Below, one piece after another: positions 10,118 to 17,998 of a stretch of DNA of 64,000 nt. Position 1 is the stretch's first letter. The number at the start of each line of letters is the position of its first letter. The notes below the pieces were generated by a model, which had not been told where the DNA came from, made no database searches, and saw only the letters and a program-made list of their open reading frames with translations. A program made the translations under genes and the position numbers. The stretch comes from Siphonodentalium dalli (Eukaryota > Mollusca > Scaphopoda > Gadilida > Siphonodentaliidae), in contig CP136061.1 in the NCBI GenBank assembly GCA_032622095.1, positions 171,311,107-171,375,106 of the forward strand, in the 5' to 3' direction.

Positions 10118-10693
10118 TTATTTTCTCAACGAAGAGTCACCATAATTCCAGATTATTCCGAATGACCAGATTAATTCATTCTCTAATTCTGAAATATATT
10201 TCGATTTACTTGTAGAAATGTAATCCAAAATCACGCCGCTGTTAAGTATTTGTTCAATCGTGAACAGTGTACACGGTTCACGGAGAATGATATATCCGTG
10301 AATTATTGTCACTTCTTCAAAACTTCTCTGATTGAAAACCCAGTCTCGGTATTCTGCAAATCTCACAAAGTTATCTCCAACAAGTTCACGAATGTCATGT
10401 ATTTTGTTTTTAGGAACGCCTCTAAATACCCAGCGATTTGAAAACATTTGATTCAATATATCTTGTAAGAAATCAGTTTCAAATTCAGACCTAGCAATCA
10501 AAGATTTCAATCGTTGTACAGGAAAATATCCTTCATCTATATTCTTCAGTATTATTTTAATTTCTCTTATAAACCAATTGTGTAGTAGTTGTTTTTTTAT
10601 TTCTGGATTTATAGTTGACATTTCAATTAGCTGATTGTATATTTTCTCCAGTATTTCTGCGGGTAGTATTCTCTCCATAATGAACTGACTCAA
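10118..10693 (-). CDS. Uncharacterised 191-residue protein with an F-box-like N-terminus
   Basis: An uninterrupted ORF of 191 residues, probably starting at the ATG at 10693 or at the second Met, five codons later. The segment LPAEILEKIYNQL resembles the opening helix of F-box domains, but the rest is not recognised: mostly helical, no Cys clusters, no membrane span. F-box proteins occur in viruses that redirect host ubiquitin ligases; here this is only a weak resemblance. The gene lies between the right polymerase and the PC4 gene, antisense and inside the predicted 5' intron of the latter. Its upstream side is the G/C-rich minisatellite. Confidence 0.55.
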   Translation of the reverse strand: MSQFIMERILPAEILEKIYNQLIEMSTINPEIKKQLLHNWFIREIKIILKNIDEGYFPVQRLKSLIARSEFETDFLQDILNQMFSNRWVFRGVPKNKIHDIRELVGDNFVRFAEYRDWVFNQRSFEEVTIIHGYIILREPCTLFTIEQILNSGVILDYISTSKSKYISELENELIWSFGIIWNYGDSSLRK

Positions 10694-10724
10694 TGACTCA
10701 ATTTTCTTATTCTTATTGAGTATG

Positions 10725-10970
10725 CGAGGGGGCGGGCCTCCCCTCCCCCCAGGGCGGGCGGGGTTCCCCTCCCCAGGGCGGGGGGCGGGCGGGCGGGCGG
10801 GACTCCCCTCCCCAGGGCGGGCGGGGGGCGGGCGGGCGGGCGGGGCTCCCCTCCCCAGGGCGGGCGGGCGGGCGGGCCTCCCCTCCCCTCCCCCAGGGGC
10901 GGGCGGGCGGGGCGGGCCTCACCTCCACCAGGGCGGGCGGGGGGCGGGCGGGCGGGCCTCCCCCCACACC
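10725..10970. repeat. G/C-rich minisatellite with G-quadruplex potential
   Basis: Runs of GGGCGGGCGGGCGGG alternate with CCCCTCCCCAGG for about 245 bp, sharply bounded by AT-rich DNA. The plus strand has many adjacent GGG tracts, so it can fold into G-quadruplexes. It keeps long frames open on both strands by composition alone. Confidence 0.85.
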
Positions 10971-11080
10971 CAACATCCACCAAACGCATGAGCGGACTCC
11001 TTTCGGACTTTTGTATTCTCGATGTGTAACTGATAAGTAATGTTTTGTTTTCTTATTTTCCAGGTTCAAAATAAAAAACA

Positions 11081-11691
11081 ATGACTGATCAACCCGATGT
11101 TGAAGGAAACCAACGGACTGAAACCAACGAGAGGGCGTTCCATCCACAATGCTTAGCCCCGTTAGGAAATGACATTTTCCTATTTGACGGCCGATTCCAG
11201 GGAAATCTGTATATACACATACGAGAGTGCGGTGAAAGTTCTGCGGGCCAAAAATTTCCGACAAAATCTGAAATAACATTAAATCTAAGGAGATTCAAAG
11301 AGTTGAAATCTTACTTAGCAGATATACATCAAGAAGTGGTCAGTTATCGTACCGGTGAAGACGATGTATTCATGAGACGTCATATCGGAGGGAATTTCTT
11401 CATTACGATAAAGAGCGGCATCCCGCGTGTTGACATTCGCAGGTATTGGCTGCCTGAACATTCAGATGATTTGTGTGCAACCAAATACGGAATATCCTGA
11501 CATTCGACCAATTTGAAGAACTAGTTGGAGCTATATTCGTCCTGTGTGCTAATATTCCTGAAATTGATCAGACTGTGCAGTGCTATTTGACCGACGATCA
11601 CCAAAACCAGGAAGGATCTTTAAGATGTATGGAATGCTGCCCCAACGGCGATAGAACATGTTTGATTAACCGGATGCAGACATTGATCTAA
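11081..11691 (+). CDS. Tandem PC4-like (transcriptional coactivator p15) protein, frameshifted
   Basis: The ATG at 11081 follows a splice acceptor. Residues about 28-85 match the PC4 core: LGNDIFLFDG, then LYIHIRECG, then a Thr-Lys turn and the helix RRFKELKSYLADI. A second PC4-like core starts near residue 100 (GGNFFITI, VDIRRYWLPE, ATKYGI). The first frame stops at 11498-11500. The helix completing the second core (LTFDQFEELV) continues one frame over (open from about 11473 to 11691), followed by a Cys-rich tail (CMECC). An indel near 11495 is the simplest reading. PC4 proteins bind single-stranded DNA and assist RNA polymerase II initiation. Twelve nucleotides separate this from the TBP-like ORF. 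Confidence 0.72.
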
Positions 11692-11702
11692 ACATTACTC
11701 CT

Positions 11703-12227
11703 ATGATGCTACGAATAACTAATGTCGTATGTTCTGCAGATTTGAACTGTTCTATTAATCTAGGGGATTTGACATTCGGCTGTTCGAACATTGAATACAA
11801 TTCCAAAAAGTTTAGCGGAGTTGTATGGAAACATTCTAAATTCGGTGGATGTTGTCTCGTGTTTAACACGGGTAAAATCGTTGTTAACGGGCGTTCTGAT
11901 AGTGTCAAACAGACACGAGTTCGATTGCGTCGGTACGCTCGACATATTCAAAAATGTGGTTGGCGAGTGAGATTAAATTCCAAAAAAATTTTGACAATGT
12001 CTGCATTTTGTCAGTTAAATGGAAAACTTGACTTAAACATTTTAGTGAAACTTATGGAATGTTCTTACGAATTAGAGCTGTTCCCTGCGGCAATGTTCAG
12101 ACGTGAGAAAATACATTTTACATGCTTTCATAATGGAAAAATTGTGATTACGGGCATTAAAAGTGAAAAGCAGATGTTAAATATTGTATATCCTACCATA
12201 TGTGAACTTGAATTACTTTCAGAATAA
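11703..12227 (+). CDS. TATA-binding-protein (TBP) homologue
   Basis: The 174-residue ORF covers both direct repeats of the TBP saddle. Repeat 1 has IEYNSKKFSGVVWK and LVFNTGKIVVNG, then the helix RRYARHIQKCGW. Repeat 2 has SYELELFPAAMFR and CFHNGKIVITG, then the final helix IVYPTICELE. The four DNA-intercalating Phe positions of TBP are kept (F36, F53, F126, F141), with the first pair 17 apart as in cellular TBP. Length matches a bare TBP core. It is far more diverged than animal TBP, TRF or TBPL would be, so it is not a recent host copy. The frame is open upstream of the ATG to 11670, suggesting former fusion to the PC4 part. A polyadenylation signal (12223-12228) overlaps the stop. Confidence 0.82.
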   Translation: MMLRITNVVCSADLNCSINLGDLTFGCSNIEYNSKKFSGVVWKHSKFGGCCLVFNTGKIVVNGRSDSVKQTRVRLRRYARHIQKCGWRVRLNSKKILTMSAFCQLNGKLDLNILVKLMECSYELELFPAAMFRREKIHFTCFHNGKIVITGIKSEKQMLNIVYPTICELELLSE

Positions 12228-12228
12228 A
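12223..12228 (+). terminator. Polyadenylation signal AATAAA of the PC4/TBP unit
   Basis: AATAAA overlaps the TBP stop codon (12225-12227) and is followed by a TA-rich stretch. Confidence 0.55.
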
Positions 12229-12560
12229 TATATATATATGTATCGATTATCTATTTTTTTCATTCGGGGGGATGGCTCACATACCTTTGTTTTTTAGGCT
12301 TTTGACAAAACAAACAAAAACAATAGATTTTTTTGTTTGTTTTGACAACAGACCTAATACCACCTCACCGGACTCTCTCCACAGACCCCCCACCCCCACC
12401 CTCTCAACCCAGTCATATACATATATATATATATATATATATTTTCCCAGTCATACATATGATAATATAAGAACGATAAATGATTGTATTGACAATATTT
12501 TATTTATATACATAATATAATTTAAAGAGTGTTTCTCTCGTTGTCGCTAATGAAGAGCGT
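12228..12560. other. Intergenic region between TBP and protease 3' ends
   Basis: Contains a (TA)n microsatellite (about 12418-12442), T-rich and C-rich tracts, and two variants of the recurring motif (12524 AAAGAGTGTT, 12552 GAAGAGCGTT). No gene seen. Confidence 0.6.
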
Positions 12561-13007
12561 TTACAGAATATATTTCAACATAAAATCCTTAATAATTAAA
12601 TCATTATACATATAATTATTGGCACTGAAACGTCTCATTATATTTTCTAGACTGTATCCGCACAGTTTATAGAATGCAAAGTATATGCAATAGGGACCGC
12701 ATATATTAGAACCCTGTAATCTGTAAGCATTGCACTCGTAACGAGGTCCATTCAATAACAACACGTGTTTAAATCGTCCGTTGTAACACTCGGGTTTTAA
12801 TCCCATAGGGTCGAAGAACTCTGATGCGTTATGTTCCTGGAATGTCATCAATATCCAGTGGCGTCCAGGTTGGCTACTCTCGTCTGTGTTAACTATATAC
12901 ATCCGGGGATATTGGATATAAAGAGGTAATTTGTCTATGGGACAAACATCTATCTCATTATGGTTTGTGAAACTATTTATCGCCCTCATGAGTCCGCGTG
13001 TATTCAT
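12561..13007 (-). CDS. Adenain-like cysteine protease (virion maturation protease)
   Basis: At 148 residues this is short for the adenain family, but the full catalytic layout is present: His50 in GRHWILM, Asp66 in FFDPMG, Gln98 in LQGSNIC and the nucleophile Cys103 in CGPYC. Family role: maturation cleavage of capsid precursors in adenoviruses, Polintons, virophages and related viruses. The ATG overlaps the stop of the major capsid gene (TAATG), so the two genes are tightly packed. It is the last gene of the minus-strand morphogenesis cluster. Confidence 0.9.
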   Translation of the reverse strand: MNTRGLMRAINSFTNHNEIDVCPIDKLPLYIQYPRMYIVNTDESSQPGRHWILMTFQEHNASEFFDPMGLKPECYNGRFKHVLLLNGPRYECNAYRLQGSNICGPYCIYFAFYKLCGYSLENIMRRFSANNYMYNDLIIKDFMLKYIL

Positions 13008-14269
13008 TATTCAATGCAAACTTTACGACTCTCGTCAACTTTGAGAAAGGCAGGAAATTTTGCGCAAACGATTACAGTACAATTGTCTTTCAAAGCCGAT
13101 GAGAATTTAATCTCGAGGCGTGTGTGACCTTTGTGCGGTATGACTCTATCGTGATTAATTCCTTGCGGGTTTATCCGATATATGCAATAACCTTTCGCAT
13201 AATCCTCATAAGTAATATGAACGGCTTTTCGTTTCGCATCTTTTATTATCGTATTGTAAGCTTCTACATATTCCTTACTGGTAAAGTTCGGTTGGAGTGC
13301 TTGGGCGGGCATAGACTGCCCGTTGACGTAAAATCCGACGAAGTTGCATCCAAAAGTCGCAAAGTTGAACGGGTTCTTATCGCGTGAACTGCTTTCAGCC
13401 TTTGATGATACTAAGCCAATAATACAGCTACTGGGTACGTTTCCTTGAAATAGATTATCTTCTCCCAAACTGAATGCACCTTTTGACACTGTATACGTCT
13501 TTATGATAGATTTTGAAAAAGGATAACACGCGTTCTTTTTCTTGAGTGACTCAGTATGACTGAGTAATACACCGGGGTTAACTTTCACAGTGGCTAGTCT
13601 CAAATTAGCTTCCTGTATTTTCAACTTGTATGTCTCAGTGGTTCCCGCATACATCAGTCTAAAAACATCTCTCGTCTGCCAGAATTTTAACGTGAGCGGG
13701 AGACCATTTAGTAGTAATTTGTCCTGTTGGAAGAAGTCAAGCTGAATTGATCCCATAATATCCATTATTTGACTAGTACGGGTTGTTTTGGACCTGTAAT
13801 ACAGGCCAGAGTTCCCGCTTTTCGAATCTGCCAGGTCCATACCACCTGCCGTGTCCTTTTCGAACGCTTGTCCATGTAGCTGTTCCTTACGTTCAGTTTC
13901 TAAGAGTACATCGAAATATGCTTTGTATGGATAATTCGGCCCGACTTGACTCACGGGAACTTGCTGTATATTCAAATCGACCTGCGAAAATATTGAATGT
14001 AGGGGTGCATTTATCAGACCCACATCGTCATTAACGGTTAGAGCCGAACCATCTTGCTTGGTTATTTTGAGTTTGAGAAGTAGCAATGTCCGTTTGAGGT
14101 CCATGTAGGTTGTGGCCATGGCGGGAATATTGAACTCTAAAGCTGCAGTGTCTGTCAGCTGATTCACGGGTCTGTAGTTTATCCATTCTGTCGCTTGTAT
14201 TCCGCTGTCAACCGCGGGCGATTCAAATAATGCCAATTTAGAGGTATGGTACTCTCTGTATTCATTCAT
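13007..14269 (-). CDS. Major capsid protein (double jelly-roll type)
   Basis: A 420-residue protein belonging to the invertebrate family often labelled F54H12.2-like, which corresponds to the Polinton/adintovirus major capsid protein. Recognisable conserved stretches are EWINYRPVNQL near the N-terminus, NDDVGLINAPLHSIFSQVD (about residues 79-97) and YPYKAYFDVLLE (about 111-122). A predominantly beta composition without membrane segments fits a double jelly-roll hexon-like fold. Overlaps the upstream small gene by ATGA and the protease by TAATG. The ORF is intact. Confidence 0.85.
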   Translation of the reverse strand: MNEYREYHTSKLALFESPAVDSGIQATEWINYRPVNQLTDTAALEFNIPAMATTYMDLKRTLLLLKLKITKQDGSALTVNDDVGLINAPLHSIFSQVDLNIQQVPVSQVGPNYPYKAYFDVLLETERKEQLHGQAFEKDTAGGMDLADSKSGNSGLYYRSKTTRTSQIMDIMGSIQLDFFQQDKLLLNGLPLTLKFWQTRDVFRLMYAGTTETYKLKIQEANLRLATVKVNPGVLLSHTESLKKKNACYPFSKSIIKTYTVSKGAFSLGEDNLFQGNVPSSCIIGLVSSKAESSSRDKNPFNFATFGCNFVGFYVNGQSMPAQALQPNFTSKEYVEAYNTIIKDAKRKAVHITYEDYAKGYCIYRINPQGINHDRVIPHKGHTRLEIKFSSALKDNCTVIVCAKFPAFLKVDESRKVCIE

Positions 14270-14598
14270 GGTTTATCGAAAAGGGGGGTTTTCACTTTCT
14301 TAGGGTTATGAGCCAAATCGTTAGGTAACACCCTCTTATTGTTTGTTTTTGACGCCTTACGTGCTTGTGTCAACTTATTTTCTGCAACTTCGGCTTTGGC
14401 CATTTCAATCGCTTGCGCTATGGGTGTCACTACGTTAATATGCGGTTTTAGAACGTCTTCTTCTTCTTCACTATCGCTATTTTGAGTTTTGTCAATAAAG
14501 TAGCGACCCTCATTATCTGGCGTTAACTTCCCATTAATCATGTCCCTGAAATGTTTTCTCCACTTTTCAATATCGGTTGGAATATACGTGATCGACAT
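14266..14598 (-). CDS. Small acidic/basic protein between penton and major capsid genes
   Basis: The 110 residues are bipartite: a conserved-looking N-terminus (YIPTDIEKWRKHFRDMINGK), a short acidic stretch (SDSEEEED), and a Lys-rich C-terminus (KTNNKRVLPND, NPKKVK). No membrane span. It overlaps the penton-like ORF by 32 nt and the capsid ORF by 4 nt. The location and charge suggest a minor virion or scaffold-type component, but no function is recognised. Confidence 0.65.
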   Translation of the reverse strand: MSITYIPTDIEKWRKHFRDMINGKLTPDNEGRYFIDKTQNSDSEEEEDVLKPHINVVTPIAQAIEMAKAEVAENKLTQARKASKTNNKRVLPNDLAHNPKKVKTPLFDKP

Positions 14599-15004
14599 GT
14601 TTCTTCAGATGTAGTGTACAGGTCACTCTTTTTTCTGCATTTATTTTAGAAAGTTTATCGCCTCTTATAAAAATCCTGAGACGCTGAAGTTTATCCTGTC
14701 TTACGTTTATGTAGAATGAGTCCTCAAAACTCCGCCAATGACCCGTATCACGTGTGTCTCTCTTTATAACCCGGAGGATGGGGGATGATGTGTCGCAGGC
14801 TATTGATTCTCCACATATGTCCGAACAAATATATAATAAATCCGTGTCTATATGGTCAGTTATGTTTATGTCTTTCAAACAACATAACCACGCTCCTTCC
14901 AATATTAATACACCAGGTAACTCTATTGTGAAGTCGAGAGGACGATTATCTGGATATTTATCTATGGAATCGTCGCTAGTCAGGTACAGATAATAATTAT
15001 CCAT
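14567..15004 (-). CDS. Minor capsid (penton-like) protein
   Basis: A 145-residue protein with the pattern of Polinton penton/minor capsid proteins: LYLTSDDS...YPDNRPLDFTIELP at the start, LEGAWLCCLKDINI, a central LLYICSDI strand, and a C-terminal VTCTLHLKKH. These fit a single jelly-roll. It is somewhat shorter than typical relatives. Family assignment rests on remembered patterns and on position next to the major capsid gene. Confidence 0.72.
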   Translation of the reverse strand: MDNYYLYLTSDDSIDKYPDNRPLDFTIELPGVLILEGAWLCCLKDINITDHIDTDLLYICSDICGESIACDTSSPILRVIKRDTRDTGHWRSFEDSFYINVRQDKLQRLRIFIRGDKLSKINAEKRVTCTLHLKKHVDHVYSNRY

Positions 15005-15008
15005 ATGA

Positions 15009-15449
15009 CTAGTTTCTATTTTGTTTCAAATGAGAATCAATGTTCATCTCTTCTCTTATAGTTTTATCAACATCACTGAATATATACTTGAAGGCAGACC
15101 ACTGGTTATACGGAATACTTATAATCGCGGGAGTGTTATTCACAACTCGCCTAATGCGTGTATAAATGCGCCCTTGATTATTACATAATGTAACAGTAAT
15201 GTTTGATCGTATTGTCCACTTTTTCACGAACCCACAGGGGTGTTGTTCGTAATCATGGGGGCGTGACTCATTCGTATGACGTAATTCATAGTCCCCCGTC
15301 TGACGTGGTATCTTCTTTGGAACTAATATAACCGGTAGTGACAGAGTTATTACCATAATAGTAATTCCTATCCATTTAAGGAGATTCATATGTAGACGAC
15401 CGCGTTCTGTTTGAAACATATTCGTCAAGGTATCTGTTCTATTATTCAT
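15009..15449 (-). CDS. Small membrane protein with a possible PC4-like luminal/cytosolic domain
   Basis: The 146 residues contain one hydrophobic segment (about 24-45, GITIMVITLSLPVILV), probably a single transmembrane anchor; a downstream Met (residue 21) could be the real start. The C-terminal half has N-V-T-L strands, GRIYTRIRR and the helix YNQWSAFKYIFSDVDKTI. This order resembles the PC4 core (a beta sheet, then a QW-containing helix). That resemblance is weak and needs profile searching. It sits between the integrase and the penton-like gene, where Polintons often carry small membrane proteins. Confidence 0.6.
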   Translation of the reverse strand: MNNRTDTLTNMFQTERGRLHMNLLKWIGITIMVITLSLPVILVPKKIPRQTGDYELRHTNESRPHDYEQHPCGFVKKWTIRSNITVTLCNNQGRIYTRIRRVVNNTPAIISIPYNQWSAFKYIFSDVDKTIREEMNIDSHLKQNRN

Positions 15450-15485
15450 GATTGTAATGGTTTCCCCTCGGATAGCTTGCTCTTA

Positions 15486-16604
15486 TTAATTTTGATATCT
15501 GTCGACATCAGACTCTAAAATCCATGAATTAAATTTGTCAGGCCATCAATGCCAGTGCACCAGGACTTCAGTTTGACCCTTTCGTTTCCTCTTTTTGACA
15601 ATTTTATCTATTCTGTAAACTGTTTCGTCATCAACGCGCACCCCTTGAAGTTCTGACTCGTAGAAAGCACCCTCAATGTTTTCATCCAAGAAATCTGTCA
15701 ATGTATACAAGGGTATGTTCTGCCTGTAAAACCTCTTAGTCACTTTGAACAACTCTCCAGTCCATTTCTGAGAATATTCTCGGTCAAAAACTGCTTTGGT
15801 GTGTGATATTCTAACGATATCATTTACATTGTATTTGAACTTTTTCTTCAATTTAGTTTTAACACCTCCCTTCTGTCTTATTAACCACTGATCGAGACGA
15901 GACTCATCTTCATTCTCAACAGTTATGGAGTCAGGGGTGGTGCCTAACGAACGATGTATTGTATGGTTATAACTTTTCACAATATCTTGTAGAATGTCGA
16001 TATATCTAGCATTATTATGCTTTATCATATAACGTGAAATCTTCTGCTTTATAGTTTTTATGACCCGTTCCGAATAATTGGCTTTCATTTCGTTTTGCGT
16101 AAAAATTTGAGATATATGAAGACCCTTAAGGTAACTTTTGACCCGTTTGTTTGTGAACTCCGAACCGCGATCCGTTCGGAGGACGCGAGGGGTTCTTCCA
16201 CCTTCAAATATATGTTTCATAGCATTGATCACATTAATTGCAGTTTTCCTCTTTATAGCTTCACACCATAACTTCCTAGAAAAAATGTCAATCATTACTA
16301 ACACGTAGGTGTAATTGTCGTTGTCTTTGGAAACATCATTCATATCCATGAGGTCTCCATCCCATTGACTGTCAGAAGCGTTTACAATAACACGAGACCT
16401 CGGGAATTTTCGTCTAACACTTTTTGTCAGGGAATAACTTTCATGATTTTGTAGCCACGCCACAATCTCGCGCTTGGAAATGTTGTGCTTATTTTCAGAT
16501 TTTACAGTCTGATGCAACTTTGTAGCTCCTGAGTACGATGCGGGGTGACCCGGATTAAAATAAATTGAACTCAAATAATCTTTCCAATCGGCCATATTGT
16601 TCAC
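15486..16604 (-). CDS. Retroviral-type (rve) integrase with a chromodomain interrupted by TGA
   Basis: The ORF proper is 15546-16604 (352 residues). The RNase H-like core shows Asp84 (WDGDLMDM), Asp145 (LRTDRGSEF) and Glu179 (SERVIKTIK), a D,D-33-E triad. A basic SH3-like segment follows (about 255-300), then the first half of a chromodomain (YRIDKIVKKR, then VLVHWH). TGA at 15546-15548 stops it. The same frame then continues to TAA at 15486-15488 with the second half of a chromodomain (a WP turn and a downstream Trp). Chromodomains steer integration to modified chromatin. The start overlaps the upstream gene by 4 nt. Confidence 0.88.
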
Positions 16605-16972
16605 AGTGATATCCAGCGTTTGTTCTTTATCTTGGTCAGTTTACCGGCGATTATACCCGGAGGTCTAGATATTTCACGCTTAACCCCTCTTATTTTCTTT
16701 TTTCTTTGCTTGGTATGTGTCTTTTTCGATGTGTTAACTTCTGATTTTTGGATTGCATCCTGAGGTTCAGTCGTTTGAACTGTATTAACAATCTGATTAT
16801 TCATCGGGTCCATTTCTTTATCCATTTCATCGGAATGGCTACTATTGTTTGCCGAGATGTCGCTGTGTTCAATGTTAGACTCCGATGAAACTTTTTTGTG
16901 TTCACTTTTTTCAGTGTACCTCATATATCTTTCATACGGGATCAAAACAGTTTTCTTCACAGACTCCATCAC
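16601..16972 (-). CDS. Uncharacterised small protein upstream of the integrase
   Basis: The 123 residues have a conserved-looking N-terminus (KKTVLIPYERYMRY), a long Ser/Asn/Glu-rich disordered middle, and a basic C-terminus ending in RPPGI and KRWISL. Proteins with this kind of PPGI-to-W ending recur in Polinton-like elements, but I know no function. Overlaps both neighbours by 4 nt, which supports it as a real gene. Confidence 0.65.
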   Translation of the reverse strand: MMESVKKTVLIPYERYMRYTEKSEHKKVSSESNIEHSDISANNSSHSDEMDKEMDPMNNQIVNTVQTTEPQDAIQKSEVNTSKKTHTKQRKKKIRGVKREISRPPGIIAGKLTKIKNKRWISL

Positions 16973-17292
16973 AAAAACTGTTTCAATTTAGGTTCAACGA
17001 TGTTCAACATCAAAGCAATGGCGGTTGAGTGATTATTCAAACTTTTTCTTTTCCTCAACAAACTCACAGATTTATCACCCAAGAATATATAAAATGATTT
17101 ATATCGCCGTAATTTAGCTTTTTGTTGAACTGTAACTGTTAAACTATCATGTAGTAAATTGATCGTAATTTCAACCAGAACTTTCAACTGATTATTAGTT
17201 ATCGATGTCAATAATGCGTTTCGTTGAGATCTTGATTGGGTTGATGTCAATAGTCTGACAAAATTCAACTCATTACGTAATAATCGACTCAT
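16969..17292 (-). CDS. Small basic helical protein (core-protein candidate)
   Basis: The 107 residues are helical and strongly basic, with AKLRRYKSFYIFL and KSVSLLRKRKSL in the C-terminal half. A pattern of LL..L, then QRNALL.SI..NQLK, then RR-K runs is common to a small protein encoded beside the packaging ATPase in adintovirus/Polinton elements. A DNA-condensing or core role analogous to adenovirus pX is possible (inference). Confidence 0.6.
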   Translation of the reverse strand: MSRLLRNELNFVRLLTSTQSRSQRNALLTSITNNQLKVLVEITINLLHDSLTVTVQQKAKLRRYKSFYIFLGDKSVSLLRKRKSLNNHSTAIALMLNIVEPKLKQFL

Positions 17293-17332
17293 TTTATCGT
17301 CGCGACTCAGCTCCGATACTGTCCCCTTCTTA

Positions 17333-17998
17333 TTACGTAGTAGGTACGTAAATTATAGGGTCTTGGTTGGGAAACACGTCTGTTCGTAGCCTGTATTTAT
17401 CCTCAGTGTGAGGGGACATATCTATTATAAGATACGCAAATGGTTTCTTCATACAATCCTTGTATGCCTCAATGAGTACTTTAGATTTACCGGGATACAA
17501 TTGTCTACCCAATGTGGAAATTTGTGATCCATCCCTCAAATTTTTGAATAAAATTAGATATCCTGTGTTTAAGGCTATAGTTCTCGCAGCCTTGCCTTGT
17601 GCGTATAAATTTTGTGAAATAAACAGCACCGAAAGACAGCGATGATGAGTTTGCTGCGTAAATAGTGTTTCAATCTCTTTTTGGTCAATAATGCGATGCA
17701 TCAAGTCGTCTAATATTAACATATTATGTTTACCGTCAGCAAATTCTTCGATTTCTGTTTGGGTAGGTAATCCTTGATGCATGACCAAATTTTCGATTGA
17801 TGATTCAATTTCATCATAGAAATTTTGATAAATACCGTAACAGTACATTATTTTCTTAGGTGGATCTCTAGAATACATTCCATTAAGATTTTGCAGGAAT
17901 CTGTAGACCCATCTCGTCTTACCAGAACCAGTTGGTCCGGTGATGCAAATACTAGAACAAGGTTCAAATGGTATGGAGCTATGGTTAATTGGACCCAT
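17333..17998 (-). CDS. FtsK/HerA-type genome packaging ATPase
   Basis: The 221-residue ATPase has Walker A GPTGSGKT (residues 21-28) and Walker B MLILDD (93-98), followed by a QQTHHRCLSVLFISQNL sensor-like stretch. This matches A32-like packaging ATPases of Polintons, virophages and large DNA viruses. It is the first gene of the minus-strand morphogenesis cluster; 40 nt separate it from the next gene. Confidence 0.88.
   Translation of the reverse strand: MGPINHSSIPFEPCSSICITGPTGSGKTRWVYRFLQNLNGMYSRDPPKKIMYCYGIYQNFYDEIESSIENLVMHQGLPTQTEIEEFADGKHNMLILDDLMHRIIDQKEIETLFTQQTHHRCLSVLFISQNLYAQGKAARTIALNTGYLILFKNLRDGSQISTLGRQLYPGKSKVLIEAYKDCMKKPFAYLIIDMSPHTEDKYRLRTDVFPNQDPIIYVPTT

Larger units (their letters stand above)
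10013..11063 (+). other. Predicted 5'-UTR intron of the PC4/TBP unit
   Basis: The donor AG|GTTAGT at 10012/10013 and the acceptor with a T-rich tract ending in CAG at 11063 define a 1,051-nt intron. It ends 17 nt before the ATG at 11081. It would enclose an antisense ORF and a G/C-rich minisatellite. Confidence 0.5.

Noticed and set aside
10690-11279. Arg/Pro/Gly-rich ORFs over the G-rich tract
   Set aside because: They arise from the minisatellite and run antisense through the well-supported PC4 gene.
11470-11500. Programmed ribosomal frameshift in the PC4 gene
   Set aside because: No X-XXY-YYZ heptamer or strong downstream stem is visible at the overlap; an indel is simpler.
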